Translations under genes and position numbers: made by a program
The notes under the pieces: generated by a model
Told to the model about the DNA's origin: nothing
Seen by the model: the letters and a program-made list of their open reading frames with translations, nothing else
The model's database searches: none
Source of the DNA: Myrmaecium sp. VS I D KN 1
Taxonomy: Eukaryota > Ascomycota > Dothideomycetes > Valsariales > Valsariaceae
Length of the DNA stretch: 64,000 bases
Assembly: GCA_019775845.1 (NCBI GenBank)
Contig: JADQAV010000009.1
Location: 868,001 to 932,000 of the forward strand
Reading direction: 5' to 3'
Shown here: positions 32,110-43,100 of the stretch, piece by piece
Layout of the letters: each line of letters begins with the position of its first letter
Numbering within the stretch: position 1 is the first letter of the stretch

Positions 32110-34550
32110 ATGGCGCCTTCGTTGCCTAATCCTTCCTCATCAGACAGCCTTTCGTTCTCTGACCTGCCTCTCGCTGATTCGCGTTGCAGCAATGTCTCGT
32201 GCCGCGCGTTCGCTGAAGGCCTGAACGCTACTGAGGGATCAACGTCGTTGCTCAGCCAGTTGGAATACGGCAAATGGACGATATATTACTACGGTTCCTG
32301 GATCGTCATTTTCGTCGCCATCCACTGCGTCGTTTTGGTCAATGACTTCCTCGTCCGATCTCACTGGAGAAGAAGGAAAGCTGCATCGCCGGGCTGGCAG
32401 CACAAGGCCGTGGCTCTCTGCCGATGGATCATCTACCGCCGGGTGCCAGGACGCACGGCGAAAGCCCTTGGGCTCCCTCCCCTTGGTGTGACCATGCTGC
32501 TGGCCGTGTCGACGATCTACATCGCCGTGCTCCCCTTCCCCGAAGCACCGTATCTGCGGCCCCTGTTCCGGTTCGGCTCGCCCCCGCTCTCGGTACGATG
32601 CGCCATGATCATCTTGGCGCTGACGCCGTTGACGGTGGCTCTCGCGGGCAAGGTCAACGTGATCACCCTGCTGACGGGAATCTGCTACTCGAAACTCAAT
32701 GTGTTCCATCGTTATGTTGCTTATGTGCTCTTCGCGCTGTCAACAGTGCATACTGTAAGCCCCCTTAACGTCTTGACGTGACGTCTTGACGTGACGTCTT
32801 GACGTGTATGAGAGTGCAGATGCTGATTGCTAGTTTGAAGATACCTCATCTCTATGCACCAGTTATGGACGGTGGCTGGAAGAATCTGAACCAGCTCTAT
32901 GCTGACCAGGAGCGTGAGGTAAGGATCCAGTGATCGACAGCGTTGGCTGTGATACCCGTGTCTTCACCGCTAATGCGCCTCGTATAGCTTTCCGGTACAG
33001 TGTTGTATGCTATAGTCTTCGGCCTCACATTTCTTTCCATTCCCTACATCAGGTACGTCTTGCCACTGGCCGGAGTGACGAGTACCATCCAACTGACTGT
33101 TACAGGAAGCGTGTGTACGAAGCATTCGTATATACACATGTCTTGCTAGCCGTCGGATATCTGGCTGTTCTTTACTGGCACATCCGAGGCGAGTATATGT
33201 CGGTCAGTGCACCGTTCCTACCCCCAATATTGGCCAAGCTGACGATAAAGGTCTCTGCAGCCCAACTATCTTTACGCCACTGTCGTTATATTTGGAATCG
33301 CTGCCTTGATCCGTGCGACGGTGCGCACTAGATCATTCCGTCCATCTCGTAAACTGAAAGGATTCCCGACGCGGCTAACACCACTCCCGGGGAACATGAC
33401 CCGGGTCACGCTGAATGTTCCAGCGGAGTTGACCTGGGGACCTGGTCAGCATTACTATCTGCGGGTGCCGCAGATCAGCTGGCTGGGTAACCATCCATTT
33501 ACAGTGGCGAATCTACCGCAGCCTCCCGAGTGCCGCAGTGAAAGAGAAACAGAAATGGTCTTCCTGATCCGGGCGCAGAAAGGCTTTACCCAGAGCCTAT
33601 CTAGGCATATCGATCGTTCTAGCTTGTTGCCAATAGACAGTCCAGGCAGCTCCTGTAGCCTACAGAGGAGGACAAGGCTAGCTCTGGCTCCAGCGAACTT
33701 ACCTTCTGCGGCCTCGCAAACATATGCCCGCTCTTCTTGTTCACTCGACCCGTTTTATCACGATGTTGAAAGGGACCTTGAGAAGCCGACATACCACACC
33801 CCTTCAGTGCTCCGAAATGAGCCTTCTATTACCACCATGCTCGAGGGACCGTATGGGTCCCGCGTCCGCCCGCTCCATCTCCTCTACGACACCGTCATCC
33901 TGGTTGCCGGAGGGAGTGGCGTGACGGCGATGATGCCTTGGATGTTGGGGTTGCATCGAAAAATGAGAGAAGCAGGCGATGCGTGCACTCTTCGAAGAGT
34001 GAAGCTCGTCTGGATGATCAGAGACGTCAGTTGGGTGCGGTGGGTCGAGAAAGAGCTGGATGAGGTCTTGCAGGGGGATGGGTCCAGCAAACGCCTGGGC
34101 GTGGACATCTTTCTCACGGGGACATCGCGTCCTCCGGTGCTGCTCGATCGCACCGATTCTGAAGAGGGCAACGAATACTCTTCGAGCACCAAGAATGTCA
34201 CCCTCCCCGTTCGGCCTGCATCCGCCTTAACGACTACATCATCCCCATCTACAGACTCGGCGACGCGCACAAGCGCCTACCCCTCGTCGTCAACACCCTC
34301 CATCTCACATTCTCACCCCTACATCCGGCTCGAGTACGGCCGACCACCGATCCGCCGCATCATCCCCCGGATCATTGACGAGACTGACGGCGGCGGCAGC
34401 GGCAGCGGAGCGAGCCGGGTAGCCATCCTGTGCTGCGGCCCGCACGATCTCCAAGTCGAGCTCGCCAACACGGCTGCGAGGCTGCAGCGACGGGTGTGGG
34501 AGGGCAGCTTGGTCGAGCTGGTCCTGCACTCGGAAGTGTTTGGCTGGTGA
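32110..34550 (+). CDS. Ferric/cupric reductase, FRE family (transmembrane flavocytochrome)
   Basis: A plasma-membrane metalloreductase that passes electrons from NADPH through FAD and two hemes to extracellular Fe(III) or Cu(II). Five exons read 32110-32754, 32820-32918, 32988-33052, 33106-33202 and 33261-34550, giving 731 aa. Heme-ligand pairs are H200/H214 (FHRYVAYVLFALSTVHT) and H281/H295 (YTHVLLAVGYLAVLYWH). The FAD motif is HPFTVAN; NADPH-binding motifs are LEGPYGS, VAGGSGVTAMMPW and LCCGPHDLQ. Two hydrophilic inserts are long: about 70 residues between KGFTQSL and LEGPYGS, and a Ser/Thr-rich one before YIRLEYGRP. Intron 1 holds three 13-bp tandem repeats. No CFEM domain or clear signal peptide is seen. 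Confidence 0.91.
32768..32806 (+). repeat. 13-bp tandem repeat inside ferric-reductase intron 1
   Basis: Three perfect head-to-tail copies of ACGTCTTGACGTG fill over half of the 65-nt intron 1 (32755-32819). Each junction creates TGACGTC, a bZIP/CRE-type core. Confidence 0.9.
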
Positions 34551-35734
34551 AGACCATCGTCTGGACAAACGAGGCTGGGCTTTTTTCTTCTTTTTCTTCC
34601 AGTATGGATTCGCATGGGCACACGAGCAGGAGGGAGGGAGGGAGCATGTTTTTTCTTTTCGTGGCGCGCTTGACGGTTCTTTCTTCTCTGTACATACTGA
34701 CATATGGCATACGTCGGCGCTTGGTTAATTATCTAGTTCGTTGTTTCTAATTGCACGCTGGTTGGTAGATAGCATCCCCCCTGCTTCTTTTTTCTTTTCT
34801 TGTTCTCCCGAGATGATGCGTTCCCGTCCTAATGGTCCACATGCATGCTGTCCCGCAGCCCAGATCCTGGCGGAATACGTGAGCCCACAGCGCTCCCCCG
34901 CTCTTTCCGTTTCACATGCTTGCGTAAACCACAGTTCTTCTTCGATTCCTTCCCTCTCCAGATTTCAAATCCCCCTTTTCTCCTTCCACTAGGAAGCAAG
35001 GGGGGCAACGAGCCAAGCTTTCGATAAAGTGAGTTTGTTGTTGCCTTTTTCCCGTTCATGTCTGGACGGACGAGGAGGGAGGGAGGGAGGGACGTTGGTA
35101 TTACATCACATCACATCCCCAACGCACATGGCGGCTGTGACGACATCGGATCGGGGTCTCGGATTGCCGAGGGCCGGTCTTTGCAGAGAGTGTTGATTTT
35201 TCGGTGTTTTGCTGTCTTTCTTTCTTTTTTGTGTGATTTTTTGTTCCTTCGTTTTCATCCACGTCTGCTACCCATGGGAAGAGCTGAGGGATTTCCTTGA
35301 GCTTGAGCCTCCTTGGAGTGAATTCTTTTCCTATATTGATCTTTACGATGATCATGACCATAAGGATCGTGATAGTGTTCGAATCTTCCCAAGTGCCTGT
35401 CCCACCAGATGATGATTTATATACTGCACCTATGTAGTTGCTGTGATGCCTGAGTGCCTGAGCACAAAGATGTCTGGATACCTTGCGTGCCTGAGCGTCG
35501 GAGCATCATCCCGCCGAATCTCCGGGGCAACTCCTGCCGATAAGATCAACACTGGAAGGGTTCCGTCATTTCAAACCTGAGGCCATCCATCACTGTATAC
35601 CTCCCTCCCTTGCAAGGCATTTACAGTACAGACTCGGTACCCTTACCTTCTACCTCATTGTTCCTTCTAGCGTCACGCATCGTCCCCTCCCGTCTATCCT
35701 CTATTAAGGCTACTACCGTACCTCCACGGCCGAC
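34551..35734. other. Intergenic with G-quadruplex-like runs
   Basis: No gene is supported in these 1.18 kb. The stretch carries GGGAGGGAGGGAG at 34632-34644 and GGGAGGGAGGGAGGG at 35077-35091, both on the plus strand, and several T-rich or C/T-rich runs. The short frames are low-complexity. Confidence 0.5.
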
Positions 35735-36480
35735 ATGTCCATCGCGGTCCAAACCGCGCAAGCAGCGGTGCTGAGCGCGACGTCCAACATCCTCGCGCAA
35801 GCGATCCAAGCCTACCGAGCCGACGTACGTGAATGAACAAATCACCCAATATTTGCTGCCAAAGCTCATCCACCTGTTAAACAGACCCCCCTCGCCCTCG
35901 ACCCCGCCCCGATCGTCAAGTTCGTCCTGTACGCGCTACTCAATTGCCCACCCAACGTGCTCTGGCAGGGTTTCCTCGAGGAGACGTGGCCGGGGCAGAA
36001 GCAGCCGAGACTCGACACGGCGAAAATACCGAACGGGAAGGAGAAAGATAAAGAGAAGGAGGAGAAACGACCGCTCCCCGGCGGCGGCTTGGACGTGCGG
36101 AATGTTCTGATCAAGATCGTGTTGGACCAGACGGTTGGCGCGTGGGTGAACACGGTGATGTTCATTGCGTTCATGCGGGGGATGGACGGGTATGGCGCGG
36201 CAGAGATTGTGGAGGCGATAAGGACGGTATGGGAATGAACGCTCCCCTGGACCTTAAAACAACATTTAGGCCAGCTGCTGACGAGAAACGTTTCGACGAT
36301 GTGCAGGAGTCGTGGCCGTTGATGCTGGCCGGTGCCAAGGTGTGGCCGCTGTTTAGCGCCGTCGCGTTCCTGTGCATTCCGGCGGAGAAACGGGTGGTGA
36401 GCGGGGCGGCTGTGGGCGTGCTGTGGGGGATCTACCTGAGCCTGCTGGAGGCTGGCGATGCGGGTCGTCGGCGGACGTGA
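35735..36480 (+). CDS. Mpv17/PMP22-family membrane protein
   Basis: A small four-helix integral membrane protein of the Mpv17/PMP22/Sym1 family, found in inner mitochondrial or peroxisomal membranes. Exons are 35735-35824, 35885-36226 and 36307-36480, giving 201 aa, the usual length. Family marks are TAQAAVLSATSNILAQAIQAY at the start, NCPPNVLWQGFLEETWP, LDQTVGAWVNTVMFIAFMRGM (the DQ..G..xN core) and ESWPLMLAGAKVWPLFSAVAFLCIP. A Lys/Glu-rich loop (GKEKDKEKEEKRP) separates helices 2 and 3. Close fungal relatives are annotated only as Mpv17-family integral membrane proteins, so the organelle and cargo are not known. Confidence 0.88.
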
Positions 36481-37800
36481 CGGCGTGGCGGAGTGGGTTT
36501 GGAGTACGGGTTGTCTCGTATGTTAAGGATGTGAGGGTCACAGGAGGAGGATATAGACCGATGATGTGGTGTGGATGCGCTGAGAGGAATGCCTTGCAAT
36601 GCTTGAAGAAGGCTGGCGATCTACTTTTTACCTGCCAGAATGGAGCGGCAATCGGATACGGTGCTGGGTTACAACACTGGTATCGATACCTGAGGCCAGG
36701 GGAGACTGCAGAAGAGACGTCTATCTGTCTGGCGGAAGCTCTTCGGCGAAGAGGTCAACCGATCCGGATGACCTGATATGACGAGGCAGCTACAGACGCA
36801 CATGGGGTTTGGTTACGATGGTCCATTATCAGAGCATCTGGATCGGCAGATGGACATGGCTCTCAAGTAACGAAGCAGAGAGCAACTCGGACCGATCCGT
36901 CTTGGTGGGATAAATTTGTGGGTGCTGTGGGGGGGAATTCTCTCAGGCACAACCAACGCTGGAGTAGAGGAAGCCGGATGCTAGAGTCACAACATGGACT
37001 ATTCTTCTAAAAGGTTATCTGCCATAAGTATCTAGGGTTGTCTTGAGGTTGTTTGGAAGACAGGTGCGTATAGAGAACGGAATACATCAACAAAAAGCCA
37101 TAATACCATTGGGAAAAAAAAGAAAAGATTCAAAGAATACTCCACTCCAAATAGAACTAGGTTTCCATAAATGCAAATCATATCTTACAGGAATAAAAGA
37201 AGGTATAGCAGAGCAACGCAATTCACACAAGCCTTATCTGCCTTACCCATGTCAAAGCAATGCAATTGTGAACGGCCATGTCCGGTGGGCGGTGAGGCCC
37301 TCGGATGCCCCTCACAACCACCCCACCCCACCCTCCCGGTCCGGTCCCTGCCAATCAGGGCGTCGCCGTAGGAGAAAAAAAGATGGTCCAGGCACGGGCG
37401 GGGCAAGCGGGGAGAGCAGAGCAAGAGAGGGACGGGTGCTTATCGACCTTTCTATCTCCCGTCCAAACGTTCACGCCCGCCCGCCCCCCGGGGGGATGCT
37501 AGTTCGGAGGTTTTCATGCATTGAGAGGGCGACTGGGATATTTAAGGATGGACGGCAAATAAAAGCGGATCTTTGCCGGTTTGCCGTCTTCTTCCCCCTC
37601 TCTTTTCTCTCTTGTCTTTTCTTCTACTCTTTACTCCCAATTGTCCGCCGGACTATTTTACCTCGTCTCAGTTTCCTCTCCCGCTCCCTCTTTCGCGGTG
37701 ATGCGGTGACCACTCGCGAATCCAGTGCTTCTTCTTTTTCTCGAATCCCAGCGACCCGCCGACTCGTCCCTCCTCGAACTTCCAGCGGAAAGGAAAAGAG
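36481..37800. other. Intergenic upstream of the Atg22-like gene
   Basis: No gene is supported in this 1.32 kb. The plus-strand frame 37043-37876 is long (277 codons) but Arg/Pro-rich without family character, and it overlaps the Atg22-like start in another frame. The CT-rich run 37590-37760 is a likely transcription-start and leader region. A TATTTAA is noted separately. Confidence 0.5.
37539..37545 (+). promoter_or_regulatory. Possible TATA element of the Atg22-like gene
   Basis: TATTTAA lies about 260 bases upstream of the ATG and some 50 bases ahead of a long pyrimidine tract, a common fungal core-promoter layout. Confidence 0.35.
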
Positions 37801-39727
37801 ATGGCATCCGATAGCCCGAAGGAAGCGGACCGGAAGGAGGTCAAGACGCCCGCCGAGGTGCAGGACGTCGACGTGAGCGCTGCCGGCTCGCTCAGCGCGG
37901 ACGAGGTCGCCAAGGAGGCCGACGACGACGTCCTCGCCCCGGACCAGTTCGACGACCGGCTGGAGACGACGAGGCCGGAGGTGTGGGCCTACTACGCCTA
38001 TTACATCGGCAACAATGGCTTGACTCTCTTCAGTGCGTGCCATTTTTATATTTCTCGAGATCATCACTACACCCCTGCCTAAGATAAGCTTCTGCCGCTT
38101 CTTCAATATTTTCCTACGTTGCTCGGCGCAGACCAGACAGAGCTGTACTGTAGGCCGCCAGGTCTATCCTGAGCGCGCATGGAAGAGAGCGAGCAATCTA
38201 CCTCTTCATCTGATCAATATGCCAGAAGCACCAGCTAACGGTGCCATTGTATCTCGGTCACAGACTTCGCCCCCACCGCCTTCCAGAATCTCATGACGCA
38301 AGCCGCCGGCGACGGCGAGACGCTCTTCTTCGCCGGCCGCTCCCGGACCATCAACTCGATCGTCCTGCTGTGCAACGGCATCTCCTTCGCCCTGCAGGTC
38401 GTCATCTTCCTCGGCCTGGGCGCCTTCGCCGACTTCGGCACCTGGCGCCCCAACATCCTCATCGTCCTCAGCCTGCTCGCCTGGGGCATCGGCTTCGGCT
38501 GGCTCGGCGCGCACACCGCCGACCAGTGGCACGTCGGCTTGGGCCTGTACATCGTCGGCCTGATCGCCTACCAGACAACCCTGACCTTCTGGACGGCCGC
38601 CTTCCCCGGCTTGGCCAGGAACTCTGCCGAAATGCGGGTCATGGCCGAGGCGTTGGTGAAGGGGGAGGCCACGAGGGAGGAATACGACGTCAAGGACATG
38701 ATGGTCCGGAGTCGATTCGCGAACTGGGCGTTCTACGTGCAGAGTGTTGGGGAGATTTTCATCCTTGCGATCATCGTTGGTATGCAGCTCTCACTATATT
38801 CAAAGCACCCCATCCGACCGAGTTGTACTAACGCATCACAATGCAGGTATCATGTTCGCCCTCCGCGTCAACGATAGCACGGAAAACAACAACTGGGGCC
38901 TCAGCGTGCTCATCGCATTCGCCACGGGGGTCTGGATCCTTGTCGCTCTGCCCTGGTTCTTCCTCGAGAAGCGTCGGCCCGGCCAGGCCACCCACGGCTC
39001 CAACGTCTTCCTGGCAGGCCTGCGCCAGCTCTACATCGCCGGCACGCAGATCTGGCAGCTCAAGCAGTCGCTGCTGTACCTCGTCGGCTACTTCCTATTG
39101 GGCGACTCGCTCAACACCACGGTGACCGTCATCGCGACGTTGCAGAACGAGCTGGTGGCGTACAACTCGCTCGAGCTCACCTACCTCCTCATCGTCGGCA
39201 TCGCCGCGCAGGCGGTGGGCATCTACGGCTTCTGGTGGGTGCAGAAGCGGTGGAAGCTGGACACGAAGGCCATGTTCAACGCCGTCGCCGTCGGCATCAT
39301 CCTGCTCGACGGCTGGGGCATGATCGGCATCTGGACGCAGCGGTTCGGCTTCCACCACGTCTGGGAGGTCTGGCTCTACCAGGCCCTGTACGGCCTCTTC
39401 ATCTGCCCCTGGTACTCGTACTCGCAGATCATGATCTCCGAGGTCACCCCCCGCGGCAAGGAGTTCCTCTTCTTCGCCCTCTTCAGCATCGTCGGCAAGA
39501 CGAGCAGCTTCATCGGCCCCTTCGTCAGCTCCGCCATCATCGACGCCTCCGGCGGGAACAACTCCACCCCCTTTTACTTCCTCTTCGGCCTCAGCGCCCT
39601 CAGCTTCGCCGGCCTCCTCTTCTGGGTTGATTTGCCTGCCAGCCGACGCGAGCAGGATGCCTTTCTCCAGCGAGAGAAGCTCCGATTGGCCGAGGCCGTC
39701 CGGAAATCTGCTGACGAAGCGGCTTAG
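37801..39727 (+). CDS. atg22: Atg22-like vacuolar amino-acid effluxer (MFS fold)
   Basis: In yeast Atg22 exports amino acids from the vacuole after autophagic breakdown; the same role is inferred. Exons are 37801-38032, 38264-38779 and 38847-39727, giving 542 aa. An acidic, hydrophilic N-terminus (about 1-55) precedes helices beginning with RPEVWAYYAYYIGNNGLTLFNFAPTAFQNL, a family signature. Further signatures are LCNGISFALQVVIFLGLGAFADFG, TFWTAAFPGLARNS, LLGDSLNTTVTVIATLQNE and SEVTPRGKEFLFFALFSIVGKTSSFIGP. The first intron is 231 nt. Codon third positions are overwhelmingly G or C, unlike most genes to the left. Ascomycetes often carry several Atg22 paralogues, so the autophagy role of this copy is not certain. 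Confidence 0.88.
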
Positions 39728-40106
39728 CAGATGAGCGGGCTTTCTTGTCTTTTTTTCTTCTATTCTCTCTGTTTTGGAAAGCAATGTCATGACCGAAACG
39801 TATGGGCTCTCGTCACCCCCCAAAAAGCGGCTGAGGCCGGGAGGATCGCATATGGGAATGCGCCGGCGTAGCGCGAGGGTTCTCATTATCATCTTTTGTT
39901 TCTTTTCCTCCAAACGGCCAGCTGGGTAGAACATAGATTTCTTTTCTTCGAGCGCTCTGTCAGATCTTCCCTAAATAGAATACTCTTCGCCCCTTCTGCA
40001 GCCTGCTCCATGAAAGGATGCACGTCGTCGGCTCACTGCATGAACGTAGAGATCATCCAAGGGAAAAAACGTGAGATATCCGTCAGGCACCATGCATTCC
40101 CTGTCG
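39728..40106. other. Convergent 3' intergenic region
   Basis: This gap lies between the Atg22-like (+) and ankyrin-CorA (-) genes. A T-rich stretch follows the Atg22-like stop. No other feature was seen. Confidence 0.55.
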
Positions 40107-43100
40107 TCACGTCTTCACGGCCGCCGCACCCAGCTCCAGATCGCGTAGCTCGCGGTCCTCCCGGTCCCTCCCACGCCAGTGGATATGGCCACTGTGACCG
40201 TGGCTATGGCCGTCATGACGATCGGCAGGGGGGAAGTAGAAAACGTCGTCCCTCGGCGGCGGCGGCAAGGCCACGACCGGAGCCGGCAGCGCGATGGGGG
40301 AGACGGGCGAGAAGCGGGCGGCGGAGGAGGAGTCGAAGGAGCGGGGGTCGCGGGGGCGGTCGAAGCTGTAGAGGGGGGTCGCCCTCCCGTGGGCCGTGGT
40401 TGGGGAGAGCATGGTGAGGGCGGGGACGTCGAGTTTCTCGTCGTCGTCGTCAGTGTTGTTAGTAGCGTCGGTGGCACTGTCGTCGTCGGTAAGGCGGTCG
40501 CGCCATCGCCATCGGCCGATGGAGACGCGGGAGCTGCGGCGGTGGCGGCGGTCTTCGGTTCGGCGGTGGCGGCGCCGTCGTTGGTCGTCCTCGGCTGCGT
40601 TCGATGCGCCGTTGCCGCCGCCGCTACTACTGTTGTTGTTGTTCTTGTTGCTGCCGTCGGTCCATCGCAAGACGAAGCGGGCGGCGGCGCGGCTGAGCTT
40701 GGTGAGACAGGCGTAGAGCTCGTCGATGGAGAAGGCGAGGGCGACGAGGGGGATGGAGATGGCGAGGCCGATGCCGAAGAGGTACTGGGCCACGCGGCCG
40801 ACGCGGAGCTCGCCCAGGTCGGCCATGGGGATGGCGAAGAAGGCGGCGATGAAGCTCATGGGCAGGAAGACGATGGTGACGATGGTGAAGGCCATGATGG
40901 TCTGGCCCTGGCGCGCCGTCAGCACCGCCTGCGCCCGCGCGAACCGCGCCTCGAACGCGTTGGCGTGCTTCTGCTTCAGGTCGAGCAGGTGCGTGAGCGA
41001 GAGATAGATCCCCTCGGCCTGCTTGTCCATCCGCAGCACGTCCCTCCGGTGCGTCTCCGCCGTCCGGATCTGGTCCTCGGCCCGGTTGCGCAGCCCGATC
41101 GCCCGGCCCGCCCGGCCCGCCCGATCCGTCCGATCCGCCCGTCCCGCCCGCCGCCCACCGCCGCCCGCCTCCTCGTACACGATCGTCGCCAGCTGCTCGA
41201 GCACGTGCAGCTGGTGCTCCAGCACCATCGTGATGATGTTCAGCTCGTCCCGGATGTCCTTGATCTCGGCCAGCAGCCGCGTCTCGGTGCCAATGTCGAG
41301 CAGGGCGTCGACGAAGACGACGTTGTCGCCCAAGCCGTCGTCCTGCACCGCCGGGCCCGACCGGCCGAACGCGCCGCGGGTCCGGCGCCGGTGCGTCTTC
41401 AGCCAGTTCGCCGTGTGCGCCGAGGCGCGGTTGAAGCGGGCGAAGAGCTCCGACTCGCGGTTCGTGACGAAGCCGATGGAGCTCTCGAACATGTCCAGGA
41501 ACTGGTACTCGTCCGAGCCGACGCGGTTGCGGTCGAAGACGCTGATGCATCGGCTCGTGATGAGCAGGACGAGGTCCTCGACGCTGTGCACCCGGGCGTG
41601 GTTCTTGGCGTCCATGTCCTCGATGATGGTGTTGAGCACGTTGAGCGGATCGTTCGGTTCCTCCTCGTACCGTTGGGGGAACGAGGTTACGACGAGGTCT
41701 ATCGTTTCGTCAGCAAAAACATCCCTCCAAGCTTAGACGCCATCAGCTCCCACTCACCTCCAATAACATAAATCCAGAGCTGGTCGACCATAAACACCTT
41801 CGGCTCCACCTGTCTTCTCCTGCAGTACCTCCACACAACCTGATCCCGATCCCGTCCCTCGGTGTCGATCCCGTGATAGAAGAACTGATCGAGCGTCCGT
41901 CGGATATGCAAGCTCTGGTCGCCGTGCAGGTAGCCACGGATCATGACTTCATCCGCGCTCAGGTTGGTGGAATAGAGATGATTGTGCGGCAACTCTCCTG
42001 GCCGTGCCGACCGGACAGCATCCGCCGTGCGGATCGCCTTGGCCATCTTCACCCGCTTCTCATCCGTTTCGTAATGCAGGTAAGGCATGAACAGGACCAT
42101 ATTACTGGATTTCGCTTCCCCAGCGCTTTCAGCCGCATTACCATCACCAGGTCTCCCCTGATGCATATTGTTTCGGCCTCGTTGCCCTCGACCAGCCTTG
42201 GGGTCTCCACCCTTACTAGCCGAGGCATGTTCTGCTTTCGCGCCGCCCTTATGCTTCCCATGACCCTTCTCATCCTTGCTCTTCTTCCGTCCGCTCCCGC
42301 TCCCACCCGCTTTCGTGCTCGTTTCGGTCGTGCCCTCGTCCCCATCCTGACCAGCAGCAGGAGGCACTATATGATTGTTGGCCCGCAGCGGAACCGTCGC
42401 CGCCCCATTCCCACCCTCCTTCCGCGCCTCCAGCCGATCCTCATCGTCGCGGCTGGCGCGCGTGACCGACGTCCGCATGTATTTCGAATGCACGGTCGGA
42501 CCCCGGTGCTCTTTAGCGAAGCTGTCTTCGAGCACCTTAAACCCTTCCAAGCCGCGCTCGCCGGCTTCCACGAGGTACTTGCCCAGCAGCGCCTCCATCC
42601 ACGCCGTGTTGTTGGCGGGGATGTGGATCCAGCGGAAGTCCGGCTTCGTTTTGGCGTGGGAGGGCAGTAAAGGGATATACGGACGATCCGCCTCCTCCTC
42701 CGGAGCCCCTTCCTCGCCGTCGCCGTCGTCGCCGCCGCCGCCGCCAGTGCGCTGGGGTCCCCGGTGGCCAGCCGGCGTTTTCTCGATCCGATAGAGCAAT
42801 TCCCACACCGTGTGCTTGAACACCAACGCCCGTTTGCCATTTCGATTCCGGCTCTGGTGGCCGAAGTCGACGACCGTGGCCATCGTCCGCGCGGTGGCGG
42901 ACAGCTGCGCCGCCGTCAACCGATCGCCCTGTCGGGCCGGGTTCAGCAGCCGGACGATGCCCCAATGGCCCCGCAAGGCCGCGCGCAGCATCGGCGACAT
43001 GCCCGCGGCGTCCTTGGCCCACAGCTTCGCCCCCTCGCGCGCGATGATGGCCTTGACGATCGCGGCGTGGCCGAAGTGCGCGCCGATGTGCAGGGCAGTC

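Noticed and set aside
37043-37876. 277-codon plus-strand frame before the Atg22-like gene
   Set aside because: It runs through promoter and leader sequence into the Atg22-like start in another frame; it is Arg/Pro/Ser-rich, with no conserved motif.
39095-39934. Minus-strand 279-codon open frame over the Atg22-like gene
   Set aside because: It is an antisense frame in GC-rich coding DNA, with an acidic Glu/Ala/Asp-rich peptide that mirrors the codons of the true gene.
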